Positions 1-7,185 of a stretch of 64,000 bases of DNA are shown in pieces. The DNA comes from Cellulophaga sp. 20_2_10. GTDB lineage: Bacteria; Bacteroidota; Bacteroidia; Flavobacteriales; Flavobacteriaceae. The first letter of the stretch is position 1, and each line of letters opens with the position of its first letter. Position numbers and translations under genes: made by a program. Under the pieces are notes generated by a model. The model was not told the origin of the DNA. It worked only from the letters and a program-made list of their open reading frames with translations, and did not search any database. Where the stretch lies: contig NZ_JAMCOJ010000012.1 in the NCBI RefSeq assembly GCF_023476645.1, positions 34,082-98,081 on the forward strand. The letters run 5' to 3'.

Positions 1-91
1 CTAAAACAACAACACTATCCTTTTTTTGTGCAAAAGAAAATAAGACTGTGAAAAAACACAATGCAGAAAACAAATATTTTTTATTCATCAT
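1..91 (-). CDS. btuB: TonB-dependent outer-membrane receptor, N-terminal fragment (probable B12 receptor)
   Basis: This leftward gene is cut by the window edge, so only about 30 residues are visible: a start (MMNKKYLF...), a hydrophobic signal peptide and a cleavage region ending FAQ, followed by KKDSVVVL. That tail resembles the segment just before the plug of flavobacterial TonB-dependent receptors. The function is inferred from context. A cobalamin riboswitch lies directly upstream on the same strand and B12 ABC-transporter genes diverge from it, so a corrinoid receptor of the BtuB type is the best reading. The receptor barrel itself lies outside the window and cannot be checked. Confidence 0.7.
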   Translation of the reverse strand, partial: MMNKKYLFSALCFFTVLFSFAQKKDSVVVL

Positions 92-146
92 AATAATTTA
101 AACATCCTTAACCCGAGGATTTTTATATAAACTGGTACTAAATATG

Positions 147-327
147 GCAGGTCTCCTGACTTGCGTCTTTTTGTCTTCCTTCCCGTTACTAGTGAAACAG
201 TGGATTGTAGTTACAAAAAGCATTTACCCTTGGTAAACTTAGCTTACAGTTGCGGGAACAGTTTTGGATTTTCACCAAATTCCCTTTTAATCTTACTACA
301 CTAGGTAGTTAGAACCAAAATTCGGCG
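147..327 (-). promoter_or_regulatory. Cobalamin (adenosylcobalamin-class) riboswitch
   Basis: Read on the minus strand, the region contains the ordered conserved boxes of the cobalamin aptamer: GGGAA, then GGTGAAAATCC, CCCGCAACTGTAA, CCACTGT, GGGAAGG and finally AAGTCAGGAGACCTGCC at 165-149. The order and spacing match the B12 riboswitch family. It sits in the 5' leader of the leftward receptor gene, so B12 binding should repress that receptor. Downstream, at 120-104, a short hairpin (ATCCT...AGGAT) ends about 12 nt before the receptor start and could act as the expression platform by hiding the ribosome landing site. That last step is inference. Confidence 0.93.
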
Positions 328-335
328 CAAAAGTA
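328..335 (-). promoter_or_regulatory. -7 promoter box for the riboswitch-btuB transcript
   Basis: TACTTTTG on the minus strand matches the Bacteroidota -7 consensus TAnnTTTG. Transcription would start just before the riboswitch. No well-spaced -33 TTG was found. Confidence 0.5.
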
Positions 336-376
336 ATCCTTTTTACTCAATTTTTTCATTCAAATGTAAATTACAC

Positions 377-384
377 TACTTTTG
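377..384 (+). promoter_or_regulatory. -7 promoter box for btuF
   Basis: TACTTTTG matches TAnnTTTG and would place the transcript start near 391, about a dozen bases before the ATG at 403. The btuF transcript would therefore lack the riboswitch, which lies on the other strand and upstream. Confidence 0.5.
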
Positions 385-402
385 GACTTTAATTCGCCAT
401 CA

Positions 403-1557
403 ATGAAAATTTTAAAAATTGTTCTTTTAAGTTGTTTTTTTATACTTGCTTCTTGCAAAGAAAAAACACAGCAACCATTACCTACAACTACTGTAAAACC
501 TAGTAAAGTAGACCTTAATTACGCAAAAGGTTTTACCATAGAAAAGCAAGCAAATGGCGTTACTATTTTAAAAATTACCTCTCCTTGGCCAAAAGCAGAA
601 TCTGCTTTTACGTATGCACTTGTTCCTAAAGAAAAAGCCGCTAGTATTAATTTAAATAAAGACGATTATGATGCCATTGTAACTGTTCCTGTGCAGAAAC
701 TAGTTGTAACATCTACAACACACATACCTGCTTTAGAAGCTTTAGGTGTTTTAGACAAGCTAGTTGGTTTTCCTAATACAGATTATATATCTTCCCCTAC
801 TGCTAGAACCTTGGTAAATTCTGGTAAAATTGAAGAATTAGGTGTTAACCAATCTTTAAACACCGAAATGGTTATTGCACTAAATCCAGACGTTGTTGTT
901 GGTTTTGGTATAGATAACAACAATAAAACATACAGCACTTTACAACGCTCTAATATACCTGTTGTTTTTAATGGCGATTGGACAGAGGAAACTCCACTTG
1001 GCAAAGCAGAATGGATTAAATTTTTTGCTCCTTTTTTTAATACAGAGGCAAAAGCCGATTCTATTTTTAAAACTATAGAAACCAATTATAATATAGCTAA
1101 AGAACTCGCTAAAAAAGCAACCAATAGACCAAGTGTTTTAACTGGTGGTTTGTACAAAGATTTATGGCACGTAGCTGGCGGAAAAAGTTGGATGGCTCAG
1201 TTTTTAAAAGATGCTAACTCTAATTATTTATGGAGCAATTTAGAAGAAACTGGTGGTGTTGGTTTAAGTGTAGAAAGTGTTTTTGATAAAGCTGGCAAAG
1301 CCGATTTTTGGATATCGCCATCTAGCAACTCTAGTTATAAAGAAGTTGCAGAATCTAGTGAGCATTATACCCAGTTTGATGCTTATAAAAATAAAAAAAT
1401 ATATACTATCACATTGGTTAAAGGAGAAACTGGAGGTGTACTATTTTTTGAGCTTGCTCCTAATAGGCCGGACTTGGTATTAAAAGACCTTATTTCTATT
1501 TTTCACCCAGACGTTTTACCGGAATATAAGACTACATTTTTTAAACCGCTACAATAA
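403..1557 (+). CDS. btuF: B12-type ABC transporter substrate-binding lipoprotein
   Basis: The protein has 384 residues from the ATG at 403. The frame is open a little further to a TTG at 382, but the ATG gives a clean lipoprotein signal with lipobox LASC (Cys18) and lies just after a predicted transcript start. The mature part has the two-lobed class III periplasmic-binding (TroA/BtuF-like) pattern, including a THIPALEALG segment at the start of the domain. It should be anchored in the periplasm and hand corrinoid, or possibly a siderophore, to the permease encoded one base downstream. B12 specificity is inferred from the adjacent cobalamin riboswitch, because the family also contains iron-siderophore binders. 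Confidence 0.85.
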   Translation: MKILKIVLLSCFFILASCKEKTQQPLPTTTVKPSKVDLNYAKGFTIEKQANGVTILKITSPWPKAESAFTYALVPKEKAASINLNKDDYDAIVTVPVQKLVVTSTTHIPALEALGVLDKLVGFPNTDYISSPTARTLVNSGKIEELGVNQSLNTEMVIALNPDVVVGFGIDNNNKTYSTLQRSNIPVVFNGDWTEETPLGKAEWIKFFAPFFNTEAKADSIFKTIETNYNIAKELAKKATNRPSVLTGGLYKDLWHVAGGKSWMAQFLKDANSNYLWSNLEETGGVGLSVESVFDKAGKADFWISPSSNSSYKEVAESSEHYTQFDAYKNKKIYTITLVKGETGGVLFFELAPNRPDLVLKDLISIFHPDVLPEYKTTFFKPLQ

Positions 1558-1558
1558 G

Positions 1559-2590
1559 GTGTTGCATCAAAAAAAATACACATTAGCATTTATTCTATTA
1601 CTTGTTTTACTGGTAATATGTTTTTGTATTAGCATCAGTTTTGGGTCTGTAACTATACCCTTTACAGATACTATTAGTGCTATTTTTGGGGGCGAATTAC
1701 AAAAAGAATCTTGGGGTTATATTATTAGGAATTACAGAATACCCAAAGCAATAACAGCCATATTAACTGGTGGTGGCTTAGCGTTAAGCGGTTTGTTAAT
1801 GCAAACATTATTTAGAAACCCACTTGCTGGCCCATTTGTTTTGGGTATTAGTTCTGGTGCTAGTTTAGGTGCTGCTATTTTAATTATGGGAGCTTCTATG
1901 TTGTCAGGTATTTTTACATTCGGTGTTGTAAATAATGTAACCTTAGCTATAGCTTCTAGCACGGGTAGTTTTCTAGTTCTATTATCGGTAATGGTTGTTG
2001 CTGCCAAAGTAAAAGATACTATGGCTCTATTAATTATTGGCTTAATGTTTGGGAGCATTACCGCTGCAATTGTTAGTGTATTATCGTACTTTACAGATGC
2101 AGAACAATTGCAACAATACATTTATTGGTCTTTTGGTAGTCTTGGTAACTTATCTTGGTCACAATTAGGCTTATTAGCTATTATAATTGGTACAGGAATT
2201 TTTATAAGCATCTTTACTATTAAATCTTTAAATGCTTTTTTATTGGGTGAAAACTATGCGCGTAGTTTAGGTGTGCATATAAAAAAACAACGTTTTTTAA
2301 TTATACTAGCTACAGGTTTATTAGCTGGCGGTATTACTGCTTTTGCGGGCCCTATTGCTTTTATAGGATTGGCTGTACCACATTTAACCAGACAAGTATT
2401 TAATACCACAAATCATAAAATACTAATTCCTGCTGTACTTCTTTACGGAGCCATTTTAATGCTCCTATGCGATACAATTGCACAATTACCATCTAGTGCT
2501 TATGTTTTGCCCATAAACGCTATTACCTCTATTATTGGTGCGCCTGTAGTAATTTGGCTGTTAATACGTAAAAAGAAAATGGTATTTTAG
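1559..2590 (+). CDS. btuC: FecCD/BtuC-family ABC transporter permease
   Basis: The 343-residue product is highly hydrophobic with about nine or ten membrane helices. It carries family landmarks: the SGLLMQTLFRNPLAGP region (77-92), GISSGASLGA (96-105), and GPIAFIGLAVPHLTR (264-278), the cytoplasmic loop that contacts the ATPase. It forms the inner-membrane channel for the substrate delivered by the preceding lipoprotein. The start is a GTG one base after the btuF stop; a TTG follows directly and no ATG is available, so translation is probably coupled to btuF. The length is normal for the family. Confidence 0.88.
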   Translation: MLHQKKYTLAFILLLVLLVICFCISISFGSVTIPFTDTISAIFGGELQKESWGYIIRNYRIPKAITAILTGGGLALSGLLMQTLFRNPLAGPFVLGISSGASLGAAILIMGASMLSGIFTFGVVNNVTLAIASSTGSFLVLLSVMVVAAKVKDTMALLIIGLMFGSITAAIVSVLSYFTDAEQLQQYIYWSFGSLGNLSWSQLGLLAIIIGTGIFISIFTIKSLNAFLLGENYARSLGVHIKKQRFLIILATGLLAGGITAFAGPIAFIGLAVPHLTRQVFNTTNHKILIPAVLLYGAILMLLCDTIAQLPSSAYVLPINAITSIIGAPVVIWLLIRKKKMVF

Positions 2591-2606
2591 CAAAAATTCA
2601 AAAGCT

Positions 2607-3233
2607 ATGTTTAAATTTTGGAAGCAAGAAAATGCTAAATACAATAAACTTATTTTAATAAAAGACAGTTGTATCTTTATTGGTAATCCGGATGAAAAAT
2701 CAATATCCAAATTAAATTCTGAAACTACTGATTTTTCATTTTTAAAAGGAATTTTTAGTATCCCATATTCATATATTAAGAAAATTGAAACACAAAAAGG
2801 AAAACATAAAATTTCAATTTATTATGGTAAAGAATCTGAAGAAGAAATAGTTATTAAAGACGAAAACATAAAAAAAGAAATATTTAGTTATTTAAAAATT
2901 GATATTCATAATGCAGAATACAAAAGTAAAAAACCAAATGTATTCATATACGCTAAATCACAAATGTTTGCAGTTTTGATTGTAAGTTTAATTTTTGGGT
3001 ATTCTTTTTACTCTGCTCACATTATTGAAAATCAACTTTTTGATTACATATATGTTCCTAATATTCTTTTATTACCCATAATTAATATGGGAACTACAAA
3101 AATAGCAATTGTCTTTGCTGTATTAATTACCATTTGCTTATTTGGATTAGTACATAAACTAAAGTCAATATCTGAAATTGAGTCTATTATTCCCTTTAAA
3201 AGCTTTAATAATTATATTGAAAAGAATATCTAA
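2607..3233 (+). CDS. Unrecognised membrane protein: soluble N-terminal domain plus two TM helices
   Basis: The 208-residue protein is not assigned to a family. Residues 1-110 look soluble and beta-rich with a terminal helix, including FSIPYSYIKKIETQKG and an alternating IVIKDENIK strand, in the manner of PH-like or bacterial PH domains. Two hydrophobic segments follow near 120-138 and 165-182, with a short charged tail. It lies 16 bases after btuC and before btuD, so it splits an otherwise standard btuFCD set. A second protein with the same layout is encoded at 6548-7162. No transport role can be shown, and it may be a passenger gene. Confidence 0.75.
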   Translation: MFKFWKQENAKYNKLILIKDSCIFIGNPDEKSISKLNSETTDFSFLKGIFSIPYSYIKKIETQKGKHKISIYYGKESEEEIVIKDENIKKEIFSYLKIDIHNAEYKSKKPNVFIYAKSQMFAVLIVSLIFGYSFYSAHIIENQLFDYIYVPNILLLPIINMGTTKIAIVFAVLITICLFGLVHKLKSISEIESIIPFKSFNNYIEKNI

Positions 3234-3261
3234 ATTTAAACGAATAAAAAAAATTACTTTA

Positions 3262-3269
3262 TAACTTTG
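3262..3269 (+). promoter_or_regulatory. -7 promoter box upstream of btuD
   Basis: TAACTTTG matches TAnnTTTG, predicting a transcript start near 3276. This would let btuD be expressed independently of btuFC. No good -33 element is visible. Confidence 0.4.
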
Positions 3270-3296
3270 GTTTAGGTAATTTACAAAACAAAAAAC

Positions 3297-4088
3297 ATCG
3301 AAAAAGAACAACAGCATACAGCCCTAGAAGTAAAAAACCTAAGCATTGGTTACAGCTCCAAGAAACAACAAAATGTTATTTCTAAGGATATTAATTTTGC
3401 TTTGCAAAAAGGGGAATTAACTGCTATTGTTGGTATAAATGGCATAGGAAAATCTACTTTGCTGCGTACTTTGGGTAATGTACAACCAAAACTTAGTGGT
3501 ACTATTAGTATTGATACTATTGAAATTAACGACTACAAACCAGGACAATTAGCTGCCAAAATAAGCGTTGTTTTAACAGAAAAAATAGCCTCTAAAAACT
3601 TAACTTCTTTAGAAGTCATTGCCCTAGGAAGACAACCATACACCAATTGGATAGGTACTTTAACAGCAACTGACAAACAAAAAATTACAGAAGCTATTTC
3701 TTTGGTTCAAATTGAAGAATTACAGCACAAAAAGTGCTATGAACTTAGTGACGGACAATTACAAAAAGTAATGATTGCCAGAGCCTTGGCACAAGACACC
3801 TCTATTATTTTGTTAGACGAACCAACATCTCACCTAGATTTGTACCACAAGGCAACTATATTAAAACTATTAAAAAACATAGCGCATAAAACTAAAAAGA
3901 CGATTCTATTTACAACACACGAAATAGAAGTTGCTTTGCAATTATGCGATAAAATTTTAATTCTAGATAAAAATACAAGTCATTTTAATACTCCAGATGC
4001 ACTAATTGCTGCTAAAAAGTTTGATTCCCTTTTTCCGAAAGATACTATTACTTTTAATCCTGAAAGTGGTTCTTTTAAAGTCGTCTAA
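3297..4088 (+). CDS. btuD: ABC transporter ATP-binding protein of the B12 uptake system (non-standard start)
   Basis: A complete ABC ATPase is visible: Walker A GINGIGKST (46-54), signature LSDGQ (150-154, the usual first Gly replaced by Asp), Walker B SIILLDEPT (169-177) and an H-loop in FTTHE. It powers import through the FecCD permease. The first ATG, GTG or TTG in frame is a TTG at 3402, which would remove the conserved first strand LEVKNLSIGY. The frame is open back to 3276, with only ATT (3279) and ATC (3297) as possible starts. I chose 3297 because it gives a normal N-terminal length, about 14 residues before LSIGY. The start is uncertain. Confidence 0.8.
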   Translation: MEKEQQHTALEVKNLSIGYSSKKQQNVISKDINFALQKGELTAIVGINGIGKSTLLRTLGNVQPKLSGTISIDTIEINDYKPGQLAAKISVVLTEKIASKNLTSLEVIALGRQPYTNWIGTLTATDKQKITEAISLVQIEELQHKKCYELSDGQLQKVMIARALAQDTSIILLDEPTSHLDLYHKATILKLLKNIAHKTKKTILFTTHEIEVALQLCDKILILDKNTSHFNTPDALIAAKKFDSLFPKDTITFNPESGSFKVV

Positions 4089-4170
4089 ATTTTCTGCCAG
4101 TTTCTAAAAACTATAAAGAAAACAAAAGACAAAACCTTTATCTTTACTTTTTTATAGACACTAGAATTTT

Positions 4171-5502
4171 ATGCCCGATTTTTTAATTTACTTTTTAGTT
4201 GCCATTTTATGCCTTGCTGCAGGTTACTTTTTAGGGAATTATATTCAGAACCTTAAAACAAAATCTAGCCAAAGTGCTCTATTAGAAAGAGAATCTATAT
4301 TAAAGCAAAACTTGACTACATTAGAAAATAAACTATTATCTCTAGAGGATGAAAAAAACTCTTTGCGTGAAGACAAAGAGCTACTTGGAAACAGAATTAC
4401 AAGATACCAAGCAGATTTAGAAAACCTTGAACTTAAGAATACAGAACAAAAACAAGAAGTAGAACAGCTTCAAGAAAAGTTTACCAAAGAGTTTGAAAAC
4501 TTAGCGAATAAGATTTTAGACGAAAAAAGTACCAAGTTTACAGAACAAAATCAGGTAAACATTAAAAACATTTTACATCCATTACAAGAAAAAATTCTGT
4601 TGTTTGAGAAAAAGGTTGAAGAAAGTCAGAAAGAAAACATCAGCATACATTCTGCCTTAAAAGAACAATTATTAAACTTACAGAGTCAGAACCTAAAAAT
4701 TACCCAGGAAGCAGAAAACTTAACTAAAGCATTAAAAGGCGATAGTAAAATGCAAGGAAACTGGGGAGAACTGGTGTTAGAACGTGTACTAGAAAAATCT
4801 GGATTAGAAAAAGATAGAGAATATACAGTACAGCAAAGTTTTACAAGAGAAGATGGTTCTAGAGTATTACCAGATGTTATTATTAATTTACCCGATAATA
4901 AAAAAATGGTAGTAGATTCTAAAGTATCTTTAACCGCTTACGAGCGTTATGTAAATGCGGACGATGAAACTGATAGAGAACAATTTTTAAAAGAACATAT
5001 TGCTTCTCTACGTAAACATGTAGATCAATTATCAGCAAAAAAATATGAAGACTTATACGAAATGGAAAGTCCAGATTTTGTCTTGCTTTTTGTTCCTATA
5101 GAACCTGCTTTTGCAGTAGCCATTAATAATGATAACAACTTATACAACAAGGCTTTTGAACAGAACATTGTTATAGTTACCCCATCTACTCTACTTGCTA
5201 CTTTACGCACTATAGATACAATGTGGAACAATGAAAAACAACAACGTAATGCCATACAGATTGCCAAACAAGCTGGTGCTTTGTATGACAAGTTTGAAGG
5301 TTTTGTTGGTGACTTAACTAGAGTTGGCAAAAAAATGGATGAAGCTAAAACGGAGTACAAAGGCGCTATGAATAAGTTGGTAGAAGGTCGCGGTAACATT
5401 GTAACTTCTATAGAGAAACTAAAAAAAATGGGTGCCAAGGCTAAAAAATCTATTCCTGAGTCAATTTTAAATAGAGCTTTAGATAACCACGAAGAATTAT
5501 AA
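4171..5502 (+). CDS. rmuC: RmuC family DNA recombination protein
   Basis: The 443-residue protein has an N-terminal membrane helix (4-24), a long coiled coil (about 30-190) and the RmuC core starting at GNWGELVLERVLEKSG (196-211). The core contains a nuclease-like pattern, D235 followed by D249-S-K251 (VVDSK), resembling a PD-(D/E)XK fold. RmuC proteins limit inversions at short inverted repeats and are thought to cleave branched DNA. The gene stands alone after the btu locus, with an 82-base gap, and is followed by a small membrane protein on the same strand. Confidence 0.92.
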   Translation: MPDFLIYFLVAILCLAAGYFLGNYIQNLKTKSSQSALLERESILKQNLTTLENKLLSLEDEKNSLREDKELLGNRITRYQADLENLELKNTEQKQEVEQLQEKFTKEFENLANKILDEKSTKFTEQNQVNIKNILHPLQEKILLFEKKVEESQKENISIHSALKEQLLNLQSQNLKITQEAENLTKALKGDSKMQGNWGELVLERVLEKSGLEKDREYTVQQSFTREDGSRVLPDVIINLPDNKKMVVDSKVSLTAYERYVNADDETDREQFLKEHIASLRKHVDQLSAKKYEDLYEMESPDFVLLFVPIEPAFAVAINNDNNLYNKAFEQNIVIVTPSTLLATLRTIDTMWNNEKQQRNAIQIAKQAGALYDKFEGFVGDLTRVGKKMDEAKTEYKGAMNKLVEGRGNIVTSIEKLKKMGAKAKKSIPESILNRALDNHEEL

Positions 5503-5530
5503 ACAAAAACAACCATTATACTTTTATAAA

Positions 5531-5896
5531 ATGAAAAAAGCATTAATTATTACCGTATTACTTATTGTAGCCGTATTTGCAGCTATGTATGCCTTTATAT
5601 ATTATGTGCCAATTAGCGAGGGTTATAGATCTGGCGAATTAATAAAATTTAGCCACAAAGGAGTTATTGTTAAAACCTGGGAAGGAGAAATAAGTCAAGG
5701 AATATCTGGAGCGCAAATATTTTCTTTTTCGGTTTTAGATAAAGACGAAGACATTATAAATAAGTTAAAAGAATACCAAGGTAACTATGTAAAGGTTACC
5801 TATGTAGAGCGTTACGCAACTTTTTCTTGGTTAGGTGATACTAAATATTTTATTACAGAAGTAACAAAAGAAAAATCTCCACACGTTAGAAATTAA
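5531..5896 (+). CDS. Small membrane-anchored protein of unknown function
   Basis: The 121-residue protein starts MKKALIITVLL with a single N-terminal membrane helix (about 4-26). A compact beta-rich domain follows: GYRSGELIKFSHKG, KTWEGEIS, and a C-terminal half with YVKVTYVERYATFSWLGDT. Related small flavobacterial proteins have, to my memory, sometimes been labelled 6-phosphogluconate dehydrogenase, but there is no dinucleotide fold or catalytic motif here and the protein is far too short, so I do not use that name. It sits 28 bases after rmuC and 4 bases before the thioesterase gene, suggesting co-transcription with the latter. Confidence 0.75.
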   Translation: MKKALIITVLLIVAVFAAMYAFIYYVPISEGYRSGELIKFSHKGVIVKTWEGEISQGISGAQIFSFSVLDKDEDIINKLKEYQGNYVKVTYVERYATFSWLGDTKYFITEVTKEKSPHVRN

Positions 5897-5900
5897 GACT

Positions 5901-6443
5901 ATGAAAAAATTTAAAACGGCTAAAGAATCTAAAGTTTCTATAACAGAATTAATGTTGCCTGCACACTCTAATTTTGGAGGTAAAGTGCACGGTGGTTATA
6001 TTTTAAATCTAATGGACCAAATTGCATTTGCTTGTGCCTCTAAACACTCTAGAGGTTACTGCGTAACTGCATCTGTAAACAGAGTAGATTTTTTAAACCC
6101 CATAGAAGTAGGAGAATTAGTGACACTTAAAGCATCTATAAACTATACGGGTAGAACCTCTATGGTTGTTGGTGTTAGGGTAGAATCTGAAAATATTACA
6201 TCAGGAGAAAAAAAACACTGTAATTCGTCTTATTTTACAATGGTTGCTAAAGATGCAGATGGTAAAAGCTTAGTAGTGCCAGGACTTTTAGTAGAAGATA
6301 AACAAGGCATACGCAGATTTGCGCGTAGTATTAGACGTAAAGAGCAAGCCTTTAAAAGAAGTAACACTTTTGAATCTTCTAACTTTAAGATTGAAGACTT
6401 TGTAGACACCTTAGAATCTGAAAACATTAAAATTGAACTTTAG
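5901..6443 (+). CDS. Acyl-CoA thioesterase, hotdog fold (YciA/BACH type)
   Basis: The 180-residue cytoplasmic protein has the hotdog thioesterase signature HSNFGGKVHGG (22-32), followed by NLMDQ with the likely catalytic Asp39 and the strand pair SVNRVDFLNPIEVGE (58-72). These proteins hydrolyse acyl-CoA to free acid and CoA. The tail beyond about residue 130 is rich in basic residues and is not part of the hotdog core, making the protein longer than E. coli YciA. It starts 4 bases after the preceding small membrane protein. The substrate chain length cannot be read from the sequence. Confidence 0.88.
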   Translation: MKKFKTAKESKVSITELMLPAHSNFGGKVHGGYILNLMDQIAFACASKHSRGYCVTASVNRVDFLNPIEVGELVTLKASINYTGRTSMVVGVRVESENITSGEKKHCNSSYFTMVAKDADGKSLVVPGLLVEDKQGIRRFARSIRRKEQAFKRSNTFESSNFKIEDFVDTLESENIKIEL

Positions 6444-6547
6444 CTTAAAAGCAATCAAATATTAATTAACTATAGTCAAATATATATTGATGTGTATGTA
6501 TTTTAGTATGCTTGTCTACATTTATCAAAATATAAAAAAATAGATAA

Positions 6548-7162
6548 ATGCAACAATTTATAATTAATCCTAAAGCAGCATATATTAAAAACATATTATT
6601 AACAGATACTACAATCAGGGTCTGTGATGAAGATTATGAAACTATAGAGGCTTTTACAGCAGAATTAGATTCAGATAAAAAAGGGCTATTAAACACACAA
6701 CATACTTTTAGTTATACAGATATTTTAAAAATTGTTCCTTTTACAGCAGAACAAGGTTTTCAAGTATTTTTTACTGAAAAAGGGAAGAAAGAAAAAGTGT
6801 ATTTGGATTTTGCCTCACAAGAGGAATTTCAGTCTACCTTAGATACCATCGTTTCTAATGCCAGTTTCACAAAAAATATAGAGCAGAAAAAAACCAAAGC
6901 TTGGTTAAAACCTGCTTTATACAGTTTAGTGTCTGCAATATTAACTTTTGCTACATATGATAGTGCACTAAAGTTAGAAGCCGGTGAAAATGTAACTGTA
7001 TCTGGCTCTAGAAGAGGATTAAAGAAAATACTTATATCTATTTCTGAAACTTTAGGATCTACCAATACTCTTATATTAGGAACTCTTATTACTGTTGTAT
7101 TTATCTTTTTCGCTATAAAATCTTATAAAAAAAGTAACATAGAACAAGAAATTTATAGCTAG
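6548..7162 (+). CDS. Unrecognised membrane protein, same layout as the 2607-3233 product
   Basis: The 204-residue protein has a soluble N-terminal part of about 115 residues ending in a strand-turn-strand-helix run (FSYTDILKIV, FTEKGKKEKVYLDF, EEFQSTLDTI). Two hydrophobic segments follow, near 122-138 and 172-190, separated by a polar loop with VTVSGSRRGLKK. The order and spacing resemble the 208-residue protein encoded between btuC and btuD, including the short strand before an EEF/KKEIF helix, so the two may be distant paralogues with a PH-like sensor domain. It precedes a WG-repeat lipoprotein by 23 bases, and co-transcription is likely. No function is known to me. Confidence 0.72.
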   Translation: MQQFIINPKAAYIKNILLTDTTIRVCDEDYETIEAFTAELDSDKKGLLNTQHTFSYTDILKIVPFTAEQGFQVFFTEKGKKEKVYLDFASQEEFQSTLDTIVSNASFTKNIEQKKTKAWLKPALYSLVSAILTFATYDSALKLEAGENVTVSGSRRGLKKILISISETLGSTNTLILGTLITVVFIFFAIKSYKKSNIEQEIYS

Positions 7163-7185
7163 ACCTCCCAATTAAAATAAAATTT

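Noticed and set aside
5025..5543. 172-codon minus-strand frame inside rmuC
   Set aside because: It is antisense to a well-conserved gene with intact motifs, and its serine- and lysine-rich translation resembles no family.
5531..5896. 6-phosphogluconate dehydrogenase
   Set aside because: The protein has 121 residues, a membrane anchor and no dinucleotide-binding or catalytic motif, so such a label would be a misannotation.
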